The translations under genes and the position numbers were made by a program. Source: Aphrocallistes beatrix (taxonomy: Eukaryota; Porifera; Hexactinellida; Sceptrulophora; Aphrocallistidae). Taken from it: 64,000 bases of DNA. Under the pieces are notes generated by a model, which ran no database searches, was not told the origin of the DNA, and was given only the letters and a program-made list of their open reading frames with translations. The stretch is from assembly GCA_963281255.1 (NCBI GenBank), contig OY725488.1:8219524-8283523 (forward strand), given 5' to 3'. Below are positions 46,967-58,888 of this stretch, piece by piece (the stretch's first letter is position 1; each line of letters starts with the position of its first letter).

Positions 46967-47886
46967 CAAGCGCGCTTCGCTTGCTTGCGCTGCGCGGCTT
47001 GCGGACACTGCGTGTCCGCAGAGTCGCCCTGCGGGTGCCTGGAGTTACTCAATCTAAACTATTTTTGGAATTTTTCCCTTTATATATATATTCGAAACAA
47101 AGATCAACGAATAATTTTTCATATGGATCCGATATTCGATATCTACACCTCTGAAAACCCCATGTCAACCGTTGGAAGCAAGTCTCTAACCTACTTTTGT
47201 AATTTGTTTACTTTATGTACCTATTGTAAACAAAAGCAAGCAAATTAATTATCAAAATTACCCGAAAATATGATATTCGAAATCTACACCCCTAAAAAAC
47301 CCCATGTCAACCGTTGGAAGCTAGTTTCTAGCCTATTTTTGTAATTTGTTTACTTTATGTATCTATTGTAAACAAAAGTTAATTTATCATATCGATCTGA
47401 AAATATGATATTAGAAATCTACACCCCTGAAAACCCCATGCCAACCGTTGGAAGCTAGTTTATACCATAATTTTCAAAATTCCTCAAATCGTGTGAAAAT
47501 ATGTATATAAAGGTGTGAAAATATACAAATAACCTTTTTAACTGCCATACACGATAATATATAATTGAGACATTTATTTATTGCTTTGAAGTATTAATTA
47601 CAATTACAGCCTACAATATTGTCGTATAATTTTTCTATTGTGAGATTGAAGCCGTACATAGTATTGTATAGAAAAGGTGTGAAAAATTGTTTTCCATTTT
47701 TTTTACAGAGGTGTAAAAATTTCGCTTAGCTTTGCGAACTTAATCCTAGATTCATCATTTGACACCTACATGCCAATTTTCGTATTTCTACGACTTGCCA
47801 ATTCTTCAATCAATTCGGACAAACAAACAAACAAACAAACAAACAAACAAATAAATAAAAAAATCCTAGCATTTTAATATATAAGA
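46967..47886 (-). mobile_element. Helitron-like element, subfamily B, full length
   Basis: On the minus strand it starts A|TCTTATATATTAAAATGC, with the GAATTGATTGAAGAATTGGC block and an AAAC/GTTT microsatellite, and ends in the same hairpin block and CGCGCTTG|T as subfamily A. A and B therefore share both termini but differ inside. It contains three tandem units at 47135-47468. Confidence 0.65.
47135..47468. repeat. Three tandem units of about 130 bp inside a subfamily B element
   Basis: The phrase AACCCCATG(T/C)CAACCGTTGGAAGC recurs at about 47156, 47299 and 47434, each followed by a similar stretch with TTTACTTTATGTA and TATTGTAAACAAAAG. Single units occur in the other B elements. Confidence 0.6.
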
Positions 47887-48321
47887 TTAAAAGGTAGTTA
47901 TATTTTTGTGCTAACTTATCTCAAATATTTGTGGAATTATGTGGTTTTTGTACCTTTTCCACATAATCTCTAAATCTCGAATTCAGTTCGAGTTCGACAT
48001 AAGAAATTTATTATTTTTGAATAAGAAATCTTCCATTATAAAGATGATATAGGCCAGTGATTCTCAACAGGAGATCTACCGCTCCTGGGGAGGTATACTT
48101 CAGGTTAGTGCACATCTTTTCTTATTTCTATTGTAGAGATACTATCAGTCTGTCGTTTGACTTTCTTAATGCGACGAATGTTCCATTTTTTGCGACTTTT
48201 GGGCCGAGTTATCCAGGTACCTCAAAAAGAGGTACCTATTAAATAAATTATCTCAAAAACCCTGATCTTCTTATACTTATTAACATTATTAGCCAATCTA
48301 ATAATCTTGTTTTGCTAAAAT

Positions 48322-51300
48322 ATGGCACAATTTTGTGGAAATTTAAAGTGTAAGTTCTACGACACCTTTCCTGATGGTAATAAATTCTCGTTTTGTCCCT
48401 ATTGCACGAAACCATTAGTTGCTGAGAAGCCTTCTCTTCCCGAAGTTACTGATCCTCAACCTGTAGACCAGACCATTGAAGGAGAGGAATCATTCGTGGG
48501 AATAGAATCATGTCCAAATATTGTAAGTAATGATTTCATTACACCTATTTATAATTGGGGAGCTACTGGGCGAGAAAAAAATCTAGATTCAAGACATGAT
48601 ATCAAATTTGAAGATGCTATTGTTACATTCTCTACTGCCGTCTTAAAGAAACATTATTTACAATCAAATGGTTGCATTTCTCTCAGATTCAAGTCTTCAT
48701 CTATTGGGAAATTCAAGTTTGAACGAATAGAATTCAAAGGCTTTAGACAAGTGAATTATGAAGGAAATGAGTTTGTGTTACTCGAAGAAACAATCAAGAT
48801 TAACAAGAGCATACTTGCTGGTTTGAAACATTCTGAACAGCTCCTTATTCCCTACAAGTATTACTTCTCTGATAGTGAAGAGAATCTTTACTTGAACAAA
48901 GGTGATTGCTATCGAAACTTAATTATTAACCAGCATAATTTTACTGAGTTGAACACCATTCAAAAATTTGACATGATTGTTTTACCAAATGTACTTGCAA
49001 ATGAAGAATATTATTTAAAACAAATTGACAACCGTTTAAGTGTTCACTTTAATATCTATTCAAATGACTTGTTGAATCTTCCTGTTCACAGCCTTAAGAT
49101 TGAAGTTCAGACCATTCTCTTATCTCTCTGTTATGGATATTACAGCAAAATACCGACAATGAGGAAGAGAAAAAACTTCCAAGTTTATGATTCAACAAAA
49201 CAAATTTACGAGGAATCTTCTAGAATATTATATATTTGGTTAAAAGGTTTAATGAAGACTTCTTTACCTTTCCATTCCAAAATTTTACTCTCTCTTTTTT
49301 CATTTGAAGATGAGCTGATTCAACTGCATTCTACTGAACTTTTCATTCTTCTATTTCAAGGAGTGAATAACGATTTTATTCTTTCTCTTATCAATTCTCG
49401 ATGTGATGCATTCTCTGATTATATATCTGAGATTAAATCACGTCCGTACTTACTCCATCATGCTATGCAGGGTATTTCTAGTAAGGATTTCTCTCAATTA
49501 GTTAAGTTTCTTCCTCTCTATCATTTCCTGTTTGATTCAAAAGAGAATTTCAGCATTGCTCAGTCTAATAATGCATTCCTTGATAATGCTTATTGGGGTC
49601 TCCCATCTGATGTGAAATTTCAATATTATGACGATGTAGACATATCAGTTATTAGAGATGCAATGTCCATTTTCCACACTACAGATCCTCTCCTACCTTA
49701 TTCTATTATCCTCCTCGCTCTAAGATCTGACATATTCCTAGATCTTTTAGAGATCCGTTCGATTCCATATCTGCCCTTTTTCAGCGTTTCACTCTATCGT
49801 GTCAAAACATGGTCATTGATACAAGACTGTGAACTCCGTGAACTTGTATTCACTACTTTTTTGGAAAAATCTGAACAAACTCCAGGTTTTATGAATGAAG
49901 ATGACATCTGTCAAGCGTGTGATGTTATTTTCAGAATGCTAGATGTTATTAAGGATAGTCCAGTCACACTTCTTGATAAACTTAATTTAGAACAAGCAAA
50001 AAGTATATTACATGTGTTGGCAAAACTCCTGGAACTTTTAAATAACTCCACATTTTTATTCTCCATCACTTTGAAACCTCCTGCAATTCTTTTCAATACA
50101 ATAGGAAAGTGTCTCCACGAGGATATTTTACAACCAAACTATCAATCTGAGTCCGCTCTTTTCGGTGAGGTTAAAAATGTATGGAATGCTCTATGTTGCA
50201 TACCATTCCCAAGAACGTACAACTGGACTTCTGAAGTTAGCAAGCAATTGAGTAAGCGATTATCTAAGCAAACTCTTGAGAGCATTCTGATAACTTTTGT
50301 TGAGATATGTAACCGTTATTACGAGTTGATTATTAGTGATTCAATTATCAGCTGTTTCCGTGATGAAATTTTGGAGATATTGAATACATCCAAAACAATT
50401 GACAAAGACAAAAAAACAACAGTGGAATTTATCGTCCAAGTTTCTAAAGAACAGTTCAATTTAGTCGCCGATATCATTGCAGCTATTTTAGTTTCTAACT
50501 CAAGCAAACTTAATGAGAATCCAGTTAAACATATCCTTACTCTTCCTTGGTGGTCCCGTATAGTTAAGTTTTGCAAACCAAAAGAATTTACACAATCACA
50601 TCCTGATGCAGAAAATATAATGGAATTGGTTAGGAGTACTTTTTCCAATATTTTTTTACAATATCACATGCTGACAATAACAATAAAAGATTTCACTCTG
50701 ATTGTTGATAACCAAAATAATTATTTTTCAATGTTACAATCGATGCCTGAAAGCGATCCTCATATCCTTAAACATCTGGATAGAGTTTTCTTTGACGATT
50801 CTGTACAACATCGTAAAATGCTTAGAGATGCTTTCATGGAATTTCGTGTACTCATGTATGATTTAAAGAAATTATTAAATTCCACAAATTCCCAGATTCA
50901 TTCTCAGGAGCTCTCACGTTTTTTAAATTTTGATTTTAAGAACGCTTCAATCTCAACTCTCATCTCTGAAGATGTTAAGACAAGAATCATGCCTGATTGG
51001 GAACATTCAGAAATAATAAATAGTGCTAGGTTTAAGTTAATGCTCAGAACTTTACCATACCTCCTCAAATCTCAGTATTTTCTGTCTACTTTTGAACAAA
51101 AAGTAGAAGAATTGAAAGAATTCGAAAAGAGTCTGAAAGAATTGCATTTACTTTGCATTGGTGCGATTAATACTGTTCGAAATACGATAAGTAATCTTTT
51201 TAATATGAAAATTCTCATTTCAACAGTATACAAACACTTTTACAATGATACTGCCATAGATTTGGAATTATTTGATCGAGAAATAGACAATCTCGTGTCT

Positions 51301-53244
51301 GCTATTGAAATGTTTGATCAGCAACCTTATTGTAATAAAGAGAATAAAGATGAGATTGTGAGAAGGGTGAAGCTTTGTTTTAAACTTAAGCAACGGCAGA
51401 GGTTTACTGAAACTATTCTTGAGGTGAAAGGCAAATATTGTATTAATGGTAATTTTGATGAAATCTTAAATGCATTAAGTGATGAAAAAAAGGACCTACA
51501 ATCACTTACTCAAGATATGTTTGATATTTCAAAAGTATTTGAGTTTACCGATTTAGATCACCGAATTCTGAATAGCCTTCTAATTTGCGTCGACCTTTTC
51601 CTATGGGCCAGTAAAATACTGAAAAACGAAACTGATCTAGATAACCTCAGAGAATTAGCACTAAATTCGAGCGATAATTTTTCATTCAAAATTAATCGTA
51701 TATCTTCCTTCTACACCTTATGCAGGCTCTATAGCCCATTCATCTACGGATTTAACCAAGAAATTGACCAAGAAAGTTTCTTATTCAAACTGTCTGCAGT
51801 CCATTGGAATATTGAGTCACATGGAGATATTCGATATAAACTACCAGAAATTTATAAAAACAGTGCATCATGGGCGAATATTGAATTCTGGAAAACTCTT
51901 GAATTAAAACACACCTCAACCGGCGGTAACACACTTTCTCAAATTAGTCAAATAATGTCAGAGGGTATGTATTTATTAAATGTTGAAGAATCATCCTGCA
52001 GTGTTGAAGATATTATCTCTGTACAAATTACTCAAGATGACAAAATCAAAACCTATTCTCTAGATGAACTGAAGGAGATGCAGAGTGAAACTGTTCTGAT
52101 TTCTCCTGAAATGCATCAAGATTCAGTCGGTGCGAGGTTTCAACATTTGTTAAAACTGATTCTTAGTCTTTCTGAAATCGTTCTGAAGTTCCATAAATCC
52201 GGGAATGTGCTGTTTCGAAATAAAATTCTAACTTACTCTTGTGATTCGACTAATATTTTGTCAGAAGATATTAGATTTTTGGAAGAGAATTACAAGAATT
52301 GGATCAATAATTTTGAACAAGCACGTCAAAAAGGTTATTTTTTAAATTTTTTTACTTCTTCACAGATTCTAACAATTCAGATAGAATTAGAGAGATTTCC
52401 TTCTCATTCCATAGAAAAGCAAGCTTTTTATTTGTTAACTATCTTATCAGAAGATTTAAGTGAGGAAGAAGTTCGTTGTGCATTCAACAGAGTTAATAGA
52501 AGATCTTCATCATCTGTCTCCAGTTCGATTAGTAGCATCAGTTCAGTTACATCCGACGAAATGAACTCATCCAGAAGAATGTCTATGCAATCCAGCTTAG
52601 ACACTTCATACATAAATGTACCAACAACAGAACCTACTAATGATACACAATTTCATGACTCATTATCCTTCATGGTCTCTCCACAGACTGAATATAAACC
52701 AGAGGAGAATATTATAACCGATACATTTGAATCACAACTGATTGAAATGTATCAAAAACAGCCTGAGTTTATTTGTCTAAATCAATTAGAGAAGCTTTTT
52801 AAAATTTTAAGTCAAAAAAATGATCAAGAGAAACGGAATTTTTCCTTAACATCAGGTGAACCCAATCTTATATTTGTTGTCAATCATCTCATAATGGATT
52901 CCATCTTATCTCTCTATTACCCTTCAAATCAACTCCCATACCCCCACGAAGTTCTCATCTGTTCTGAAAAGACTACTCTAGAGGAAATAGAAATATTCTG
53001 GAGAAGATCTCTCAACAATGCTTCTAATGCTTTTATTTTCTGTTTAGCTTCAATTGAGAAGTTGAACTATGATGTTGCAGTGAAGAATGTATCTTCTCTT
53101 AAAGGTTTTCTCAACTCTGCAAGTTCTAACAAATCAGAATTTCGATTAGTGTTGATATGCTCTGAAGAGCACAAACATTCTAGTTACATGGCATCAGCTC
53201 TTGTCAGATATGAACGAATATTAACAGAAATCCAGAGCTTGTAA
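48322..53244 (+). CDS. RNF213-like: Copy 2 N-terminal open segment (1640 codons)
   Basis: It starts with MAQFCGNLKC in the leader context shared with copy 1 and keeps C5, C10, C25 and C28. It covers the N-arm, the CBM20-like region, the helical arm and a Ser-rich linker near residues 1390-1430. It ends at TAA at the place where copy 1 reads a Glu codon (EKQNLENL). A truncated product would lack all ATPase sites. Confidence 0.75.
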   Translation: MAQFCGNLKCKFYDTFPDGNKFSFCPYCTKPLVAEKPSLPEVTDPQPVDQTIEGEESFVGIESCPNIVSNDFITPIYNWGATGREKNLDSRHDIKFEDAIVTFSTAVLKKHYLQSNGCISLRFKSSSIGKFKFERIEFKGFRQVNYEGNEFVLLEETIKINKSILAGLKHSEQLLIPYKYYFSDSEENLYLNKGDCYRNLIINQHNFTELNTIQKFDMIVLPNVLANEEYYLKQIDNRLSVHFNIYSNDLLNLPVHSLKIEVQTILLSLCYGYYSKIPTMRKRKNFQVYDSTKQIYEESSRILYIWLKGLMKTSLPFHSKILLSLFSFEDELIQLHSTELFILLFQGVNNDFILSLINSRCDAFSDYISEIKSRPYLLHHAMQGISSKDFSQLVKFLPLYHFLFDSKENFSIAQSNNAFLDNAYWGLPSDVKFQYYDDVDISVIRDAMSIFHTTDPLLPYSIILLALRSDIFLDLLEIRSIPYLPFFSVSLYRVKTWSLIQDCELRELVFTTFLEKSEQTPGFMNEDDICQACDVIFRMLDVIKDSPVTLLDKLNLEQAKSILHVLAKLLELLNNSTFLFSITLKPPAILFNTIGKCLHEDILQPNYQSESALFGEVKNVWNALCCIPFPRTYNWTSEVSKQLSKRLSKQTLESILITFVEICNRYYELIISDSIISCFRDEILEILNTSKTIDKDKKTTVEFIVQVSKEQFNLVADIIAAILVSNSSKLNENPVKHILTLPWWSRIVKFCKPKEFTQSHPDAENIMELVRSTFSNIFLQYHMLTITIKDFTLIVDNQNNYFSMLQSMPESDPHILKHLDRVFFDDSVQHRKMLRDAFMEFRVLMYDLKKLLNSTNSQIHSQELSRFLNFDFKNASISTLISEDVKTRIMPDWEHSEIINSARFKLMLRTLPYLLKSQYFLSTFEQKVEELKEFEKSLKELHLLCIGAINTVRNTISNLFNMKILISTVYKHFYNDTAIDLELFDREIDNLVSAIEMFDQQPYCNKENKDEIVRRVKLCFKLKQRQRFTETILEVKGKYCINGNFDEILNALSDEKKDLQSLTQDMFDISKVFEFTDLDHRILNSLLICVDLFLWASKILKNETDLDNLRELALNSSDNFSFKINRISSFYTLCRLYSPFIYGFNQEIDQESFLFKLSAVHWNIESHGDIRYKLPEIYKNSASWANIEFWKTLELKHTSTGGNTLSQISQIMSEGMYLLNVEESSCSVEDIISVQITQDDKIKTYSLDELKEMQSETVLISPEMHQDSVGARFQHLLKLILSLSEIVLKFHKSGNVLFRNKILTYSCDSTNILSEDIRFLEENYKNWINNFEQARQKGYFLNFFTSSQILTIQIELERFPSHSIEKQAFYLLTILSEDLSEEEVRCAFNRVNRRSSSSVSSSISSISSVTSDEMNSSRRMSMQSSLDTSYINVPTTEPTNDTQFHDSLSFMVSPQTEYKPEENIITDTFESQLIEMYQKQPEFICLNQLEKLFKILSQKNDQEKRNFSLTSGEPNLIFVVNHLIMDSILSLYYPSNQLPYPHEVLICSEKTTLEEIEIFWRRSLNNASNAFIFCLASIEKLNYDVAVKNVSSLKGFLNSASSNKSEFRLVLICSEEHKHSSYMASALVRYERILTEIQSL

Positions 53245-54768
53245 AATCTCAAAGCGTTTGTTTTTAAAAGCATTTCGGCTTCCACAGATTATTCATCTAA
53301 GAAAAGTGAACATTTTCCAATGAAACCAGCTTCAACTGTCGATCAAAGTAGATCTTATGCAAGAATTGTATTATCTGAATCACAAGGAAATGGAAAATCT
53401 CTTTGGATAACTCGACTAGTTGAAGATTTAACAAAATTGAGATCAAAATCTGTAGATCCCCATTTAATTCCTTGTACGATCGTATCTCTCTATGAGAGTA
53501 AAGGTTGTGAAGATAAAGCTACTGACAAACTCCTCACTTCACCAGTATCAGCAGGAGAATATGGACGAATATATCATTTTGATATTATTTGTGCATCAGA
53601 TAAACAGCTTCTCTCATTTCTATTCAAGTTGCTCATTATGAGGACAATTTGTGACAGTTCAGGTCGTATTTATCGCTGTAGCAAGAATAACTACTATGTC
53701 ATTGAAGCTAACATGTCTACACTCACTCCAGAACTGATGCATTTCTTTGATTTATTTCCTGTTTGGAAGTGTTTAGGACCAAATGAAGTGTTAAGATATG
53801 AAAAAAGAAATAAACGTTCGAAAATGAAACAAATTACTCTGCACGACACTGATGAATTTGAATCTGATGCATTCCAGAGGGTTTTTGCATATCTATCCAA
53901 ATTAGAGTCTCGAGCGAACATCGACGAATACATATACACAAATGATCCAAATAGAAAGTTCGAGAATCGATTGGATATTCTTCTGAAATATTATGATCAA
54001 GATAATCCATCTTGGAGTGAAATAAAGCATTTTATTTCATTTTTTAATAAACAGCTGATTGCTTGTGAAGAAAATATTTATTGTCAATCTTTCAAATTGA
54101 ATAAGAATTGGGGTGGATTCAAACAGTTTTTAGTGGACTGTATGGTTCTGATGTCAAAAGATTTCACAACTCCCTCACTCAGGAATTCATTACAGTCTCC
54201 ACCTCCAGATGCAGTTGCTGGATATGGCATAGACGAGAATAGGAAGTGGGGACAGAAAAATTATCCTAACATTTTGATAAATGAAGACCTTCAGTCAATG
54301 ACTTTCTTTGGAATATCAATCTCTCAAGATCTAAGTAAGTTGGATGGTTTTGATTCAAACAAAATAATTGCCAAGAAAGTTATTCCTAAACAGTTATACA
54401 ATCTACTCAAGAAGAATGAAGTTGATTTGGAAGAAGATTTTCACAATTGGGATCGCCATAAGATGCTTTCAATATTAGTGAATGTACTGGGTGTTCCATC
54501 TAATTCCTCAGATGCTCCTCCTGATCCAGATCCTAATTATGTACTGACTGTTGACAATGTTAAGAAAATACTGGCCATTCATATGCGCTTTCGTTCTAAC
54601 ATTCCTGTTATCTTAATGGGAGACACTGGATGTGGTAAAACGCGGTTAATTCAATTTATGTGTAAACTTCAAGCGAGGAATCCTGATCTACACAACTTAG
54701 TTATTCTCAAGGTACATGGTGAAATCACAGAAAATGATATCAAAAAATCTTACAGAAATGCTTTATAA
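53245..54768 (+). CDS. RNF213-like: Copy 2 middle open segment with Walker A1
   Basis: The reading frame continues directly after the first stop and is homologous to copy 1 throughout. It contains the first Walker A, GDTGCGKT, and ends at TAA about 20 codons before Walker B. The internal ATG at 53320 is simply the first Met after the stop and has no support as a start. Confidence 0.7.
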   Translation, partial: NLKAFVFKSISASTDYSSKKSEHFPMKPASTVDQSRSYARIVLSESQGNGKSLWITRLVEDLTKLRSKSVDPHLIPCTIVSLYESKGCEDKATDKLLTSPVSAGEYGRIYHFDIICASDKQLLSFLFKLLIMRTICDSSGRIYRCSKNNYYVIEANMSTLTPELMHFFDLFPVWKCLGPNEVLRYEKRNKRSKMKQITLHDTDEFESDAFQRVFAYLSKLESRANIDEYIYTNDPNRKFENRLDILLKYYDQDNPSWSEIKHFISFFNKQLIACEENIYCQSFKLNKNWGGFKQFLVDCMVLMSKDFTTPSLRNSLQSPPPDAVAGYGIDENRKWGQKNYPNILINEDLQSMTFFGISISQDLSKLDGFDSNKIIAKKVIPKQLYNLLKKNEVDLEEDFHNWDRHKMLSILVNVLGVPSNSSDAPPDPDPNYVLTVDNVKKILAIHMRFRSNIPVILMGDTGCGKTRLIQFMCKLQARNPDLHNLVILKVHGEITENDIKKSYRNAL

Positions 54769-57700
54769 TTAGCTGAACAGAATTCTTCAAACAATATCGA
54801 TACAATTCTTTTCTTTGATGATGCAAACACAAGCTACTCGATTGGATTGATAAAAGAGATTCTTTGTGACAGAAGAGTTGATGGAGTGTCCATTCCAAAT
54901 GGTTTACGACTACAGTTCGTAGTGGCTTGCAATCCTTATCAGAGACACTCAGACAAGATGTTAACTAAGCTCATTTCTGCTGGTCTCGGAATGCTAGCTT
55001 CCAATGATCAGGTGAGAGAACACTTCATGGATATCCCTCTGAGGGAGCTGGTATACAGGGTGCTTCCTCTCCCGAACAGCCTTCTGCCTCTGGTGTGGGA
55101 TTTTGGAAACCTCACTCCTGAAAGTGAAAAATCTTACATCTACAACATTGTTGATTCCAATCTGAAACATGATACTTCTAAACAACTAGTATCATATAGT
55201 AGAGTTATTTCAGACACGTTATATCACTCTCAAATGTATATGAGAAAGAGGAGAGATGAATGTTCCTTCGTTAGTTTGCGAGATGTTGAGAGAACTGTTC
55301 GTGTTATGTTGTGGTTCAACCAATGGCTGCCAAATCTTCAGATCTCTAATATGACACTTGACCTAATGACGTACAGTCTCATCTTAGCTTTAGCTGTGTG
55401 CTATCGAGCTAAACTGAGAGAGAGGAAGGAATTCGATAAATACGTCATATCTAATGTTGCACATCTTCGAAATCGGATAACCGAGATTTCTCTAATAACT
55501 AAGGAGATAGAAAAGTTTCAAGATGTTGTAGTCAGCATGATGAATATTGGAGAACACATTGCTATAAATAGAGCACTGAAGGAGAACTTATTCATGATGT
55601 TCGTGTGCATTCAGTTGAAAATTCCTTTGTTCATCATTGGTAAGCCTGGAACGTCCAAGTCGTTAGCCAAGTATATCATCAGTCATTCGATGAATGGTGA
55701 TCTCTCCATTCACGGGAAGAAGATTGCTGGTATTCAGTTCACACAATGTTACATGCAATCTTACCAATGCAATCAGCTGACTACTTCAGAAGAGATCAGG
55801 TCTCTATTCAGGAAGTGTGAGGATATTCAAGCTGAGAATGTTCCTTCTTGTGTGGCATGTGTCGTGTTAGATGAAGTGGGACTAGCAGAAGATTCCCCAA
55901 ACTTACCTCTGAAGATCCTGCACTCCCTCCTTGAAGATGGAATGGATTCAGAGGGTCAGGGACCAGGTGTCGCCTTTATCGGTCTTTCAAACTGGGCGCT
56001 CGATCCCGCCAAGATGAATCGGGGCATCATGCTGCATCTGGAAGATCCAACTGCTGAAGAATTAGTTAACACTGCACACTCCATCATCAAACCTTGTGGA
56101 GAGAAACACGACAGTTATTCACAGACACTCAGTCCTTACATTAAGAGTTTGGCTGAAGGATACTTGAGATTAGTAGAAATGCCATTATTGAAGAAAACGC
56201 ATTCAAAGGATTATTTTGGACTCCGTGATTTTTATCATCTCATAAAATTGTTATACTTCCTCTCTAAAAAGTTTAATGTACTTAACGAACGGTTAATAAT
56301 TTATGCTATTAAGAAAAATTTCAGTGGAATTACTGATATCAATGTAGTTGAGATATTCAATCAATACCTGAATATTCCAGATTCTGAAGATGACATTGGA
56401 CCTTTATCTGATCCTCTATCCTTAATAACTTCTTCTTTGGAGTCCACATCTCATGAAGATCCATACTTGAGATCTAGGTACCTTCTCCTCTTGACAGATG
56501 GTTACGTAGCACTGGACATCTTGTTTAACTCGCATATTCTGAATGAAGACACTAAAGTGATGTTTGGGAGCAGCTTTCCTCTTGACCAGGAGTACTTCAG
56601 CATATGTCACAATCTGAACAGGATCAAGATATTCATGGAGACAGGGAAGACAGTGGTTCTGACGAATCTATCCAATGTCTATGAAAGCCTTTACGAGATG
56701 CTTAACCAGTTTTACGTGGAATTGTTCGGGAGGAGTTGGGTGGATATCGGGATTGGATCTCGTCGCATTAAGTGTGCAGTGCACCCTGACTTTCGACTGA
56801 TAGTGATCGCTGACAAAAGCACAGTTTTCGAGAAGTTCCCTCCTCCTTTAATCAACAGACTGGAAAAGCATATCTTGACCATTTCTACCATAATTGAGGA
56901 CGATGTAGTGATGACTAATATCGTTTCCAAACTAACGGAATGGCTCCGACGTTTCAATACAGTTCACATTAATGTACAGAATGACACACTTCTTTTTATG
57001 GTATACTCTACAATTAATAAGTTAGGGTTGAAAGGAGGAGAGTTGGAATGGGAGGAACATATTTTGAAGGTTGTAAAATTTGAGCTCCTGAAGATAGTTA
57101 CTCCCAATTCCATTCTTCGATTATTAAAGTCAGATTTGGCTAGTGAGGCAACGGATATTTATCAGAATTACTGTAAGATTAAACCTTATAGTTTCGTTGA
57201 CTATTTGCAAGCAAAACCAAATACCAATAAATATTTCAATGAGCAATATCGAAGTATTTCAGAAAAAAAATCGAGTAGAGTTGAAATGAATCATGTCTTT
57301 CATTCAGATTTGAACTCTAGCCCAAACGAAGATATTCCATTTCTATCGTTTGTTACGACTCACTCAATTCTTCTTACAGAAACTGACATCTCAGAAATAG
57401 CCAATAATCTAACCGCACATTTTAAAATGAAGCCAAATGTCTCCCTCATGAATCTGTCTCAGTTTCGAACAGAAGAAGAATTTATCTTTTCTATCAACCA
57501 GAATATCTCAATTAAATTGAAAGAGAATGAGAAGAAGATCCTCATAGTTCAGTGTGAAGAAAATAGTAGAAATTTAGACCTTATTTCGTGTGCTAAATAT
57601 AGATTAGTTGAAATTATCAAAGAAAATCCGAATTTAAATTCGAACTTTTATTTTATCTTGATCATCAAACTGGTACTGACAGAACCTGGTTCTGGTTGTT

Positions 57701-57840
57701 CTAGTTTCTGTGGTGAGCCTTGGGACAGTGTGTATATTGATGAACTCAGAAAATCTTTTCATTATCTACTTCCTCCATTTGATCAAATCACTCAACTCTC
57801 TGTTGCTCAAATATTTAACTATCACTATCAAGATATACTG
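54769..57840 (+). CDS. RNF213-like: Copy 2 C-terminal part of giant exon (Walker B1, AAA2 site)
   Basis: It holds FFDDANTS (altered Walker B), VACNPYQRHSDKM, the second Walker A GKPGTSKS, VLDEVGLAEDSPNLP, LSNWALDPAKMNRG and FPPPLINRLEKH. The donor is GTTTGT after 57840; the frame reads on to 57885 by chance. Many stretches are identical to copy 1 at the DNA level. Confidence 0.75.
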
Positions 57841-57905
57841 GTTTGTTATTATTTTTTGTTTTATTTTTCTTATTGTTTGTTATAACGATCTATTTAAACG
57901 TTTAG

Positions 57906-58071
57906 AACCTTTCATCTATCTCTTCCCACGAGAATAAATATTTCTTTAAAAAGAGGAGATTGCTCCGTTGTGTGCAGAAAGCTGTCTCTAGATTATCTGA
58001 CCCTTCTGAAAATATTAATGACAGATTGACACATATAATTTCTAGACTCGCACAACTTCTATCACATCAAG
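57906..58071 (+). CDS. RNF213-like: Copy 2 exon 2
   Basis: Acceptor GTTTAG, donor G|GTAATG, 166 nt, phase 0 to 1, homologous to 14007-14172, with CVQKAVSRLSDPSEN retained. Open throughout. Confidence 0.8.
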
Positions 58072-58444
58072 GTAATGCATAATGTAGTTCGTTAAAATAT
58101 AATCAATCTTTCTTTTTAAACAATATCCCATTACTCTTGATGATCTACTGGTAAACTAGCTCGACTTGACTTCTGGAGTTATATATCTATATCGCCTTAT
58201 AATTATGCCAATTTAACATCTATTAGCTGAAAATGTGAAATGTAATTCTTTTATTCACGAATTATTAAAGCATTAAGTAAGCGCTTCTCAAAGTTTGGAG
58301 TGTGTTCCACTCTCCCAAACAACAAGTACTATATAATACTTAAATAGTTGTGCATCTTTTAATATTTCTTTCCTTTGAAGTTCTGTCTTTGGTAAAACTA
58401 TCAGGTTCCACGCTAAACGAAATGATATACATATACTTATCTAG

Positions 58445-58888
58445 AACTAGCTGACCTAACGTGTGATAAGATTTCCAATCTCTTGAGTCAGATCACCTCT
58501 ACAAAGTACAGTGCAGAATGGGCCTACATCAAAGCTCTAGAACCTGACTGCTCTACCTGCTGTGTTAATTTCATGAAGACTTTGTCTTTATATATTGATG
58601 ATCTCATCGTACCACTGCTGGGAGGTATCTTGGCTGTCCTTGACACTCACAACAATTTAGATTTACCATTTCATAAAGAAGAAAATATTAAAGAACTCTG
58701 GGGGATATTTTATCGAGATGAGAATATAATCAATTTGAGTTCTTTGATTACAGAGCGATCTTTGAATTCTCGCTACTCAATTCTAAATCACTCTAGAAAG
58801 ATAAAACTGGTAAAAAACGGTTTTCCTTTTTTTCAGAATATCTATCAGCAGGTCAACCATCTTTTTCATCAAATGTGCACGAATATCG
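58445..58888 (+). CDS. RNF213-like: Copy 2 exon 3
   Basis: Acceptor TATCTAG, donor G|GTAAGT, one codon shorter than copy 1 exon 3 (15619-16065). The DCSTCC cluster and NLDLPF are kept. Confidence 0.8.

Noticed and set aside
57841..57885. Similar hydrophobic tail at the end of the copy 2 open frame
   Set aside because: Same reason: it reads into the intron after the GTTTGT donor; exon 2 follows at 57906.
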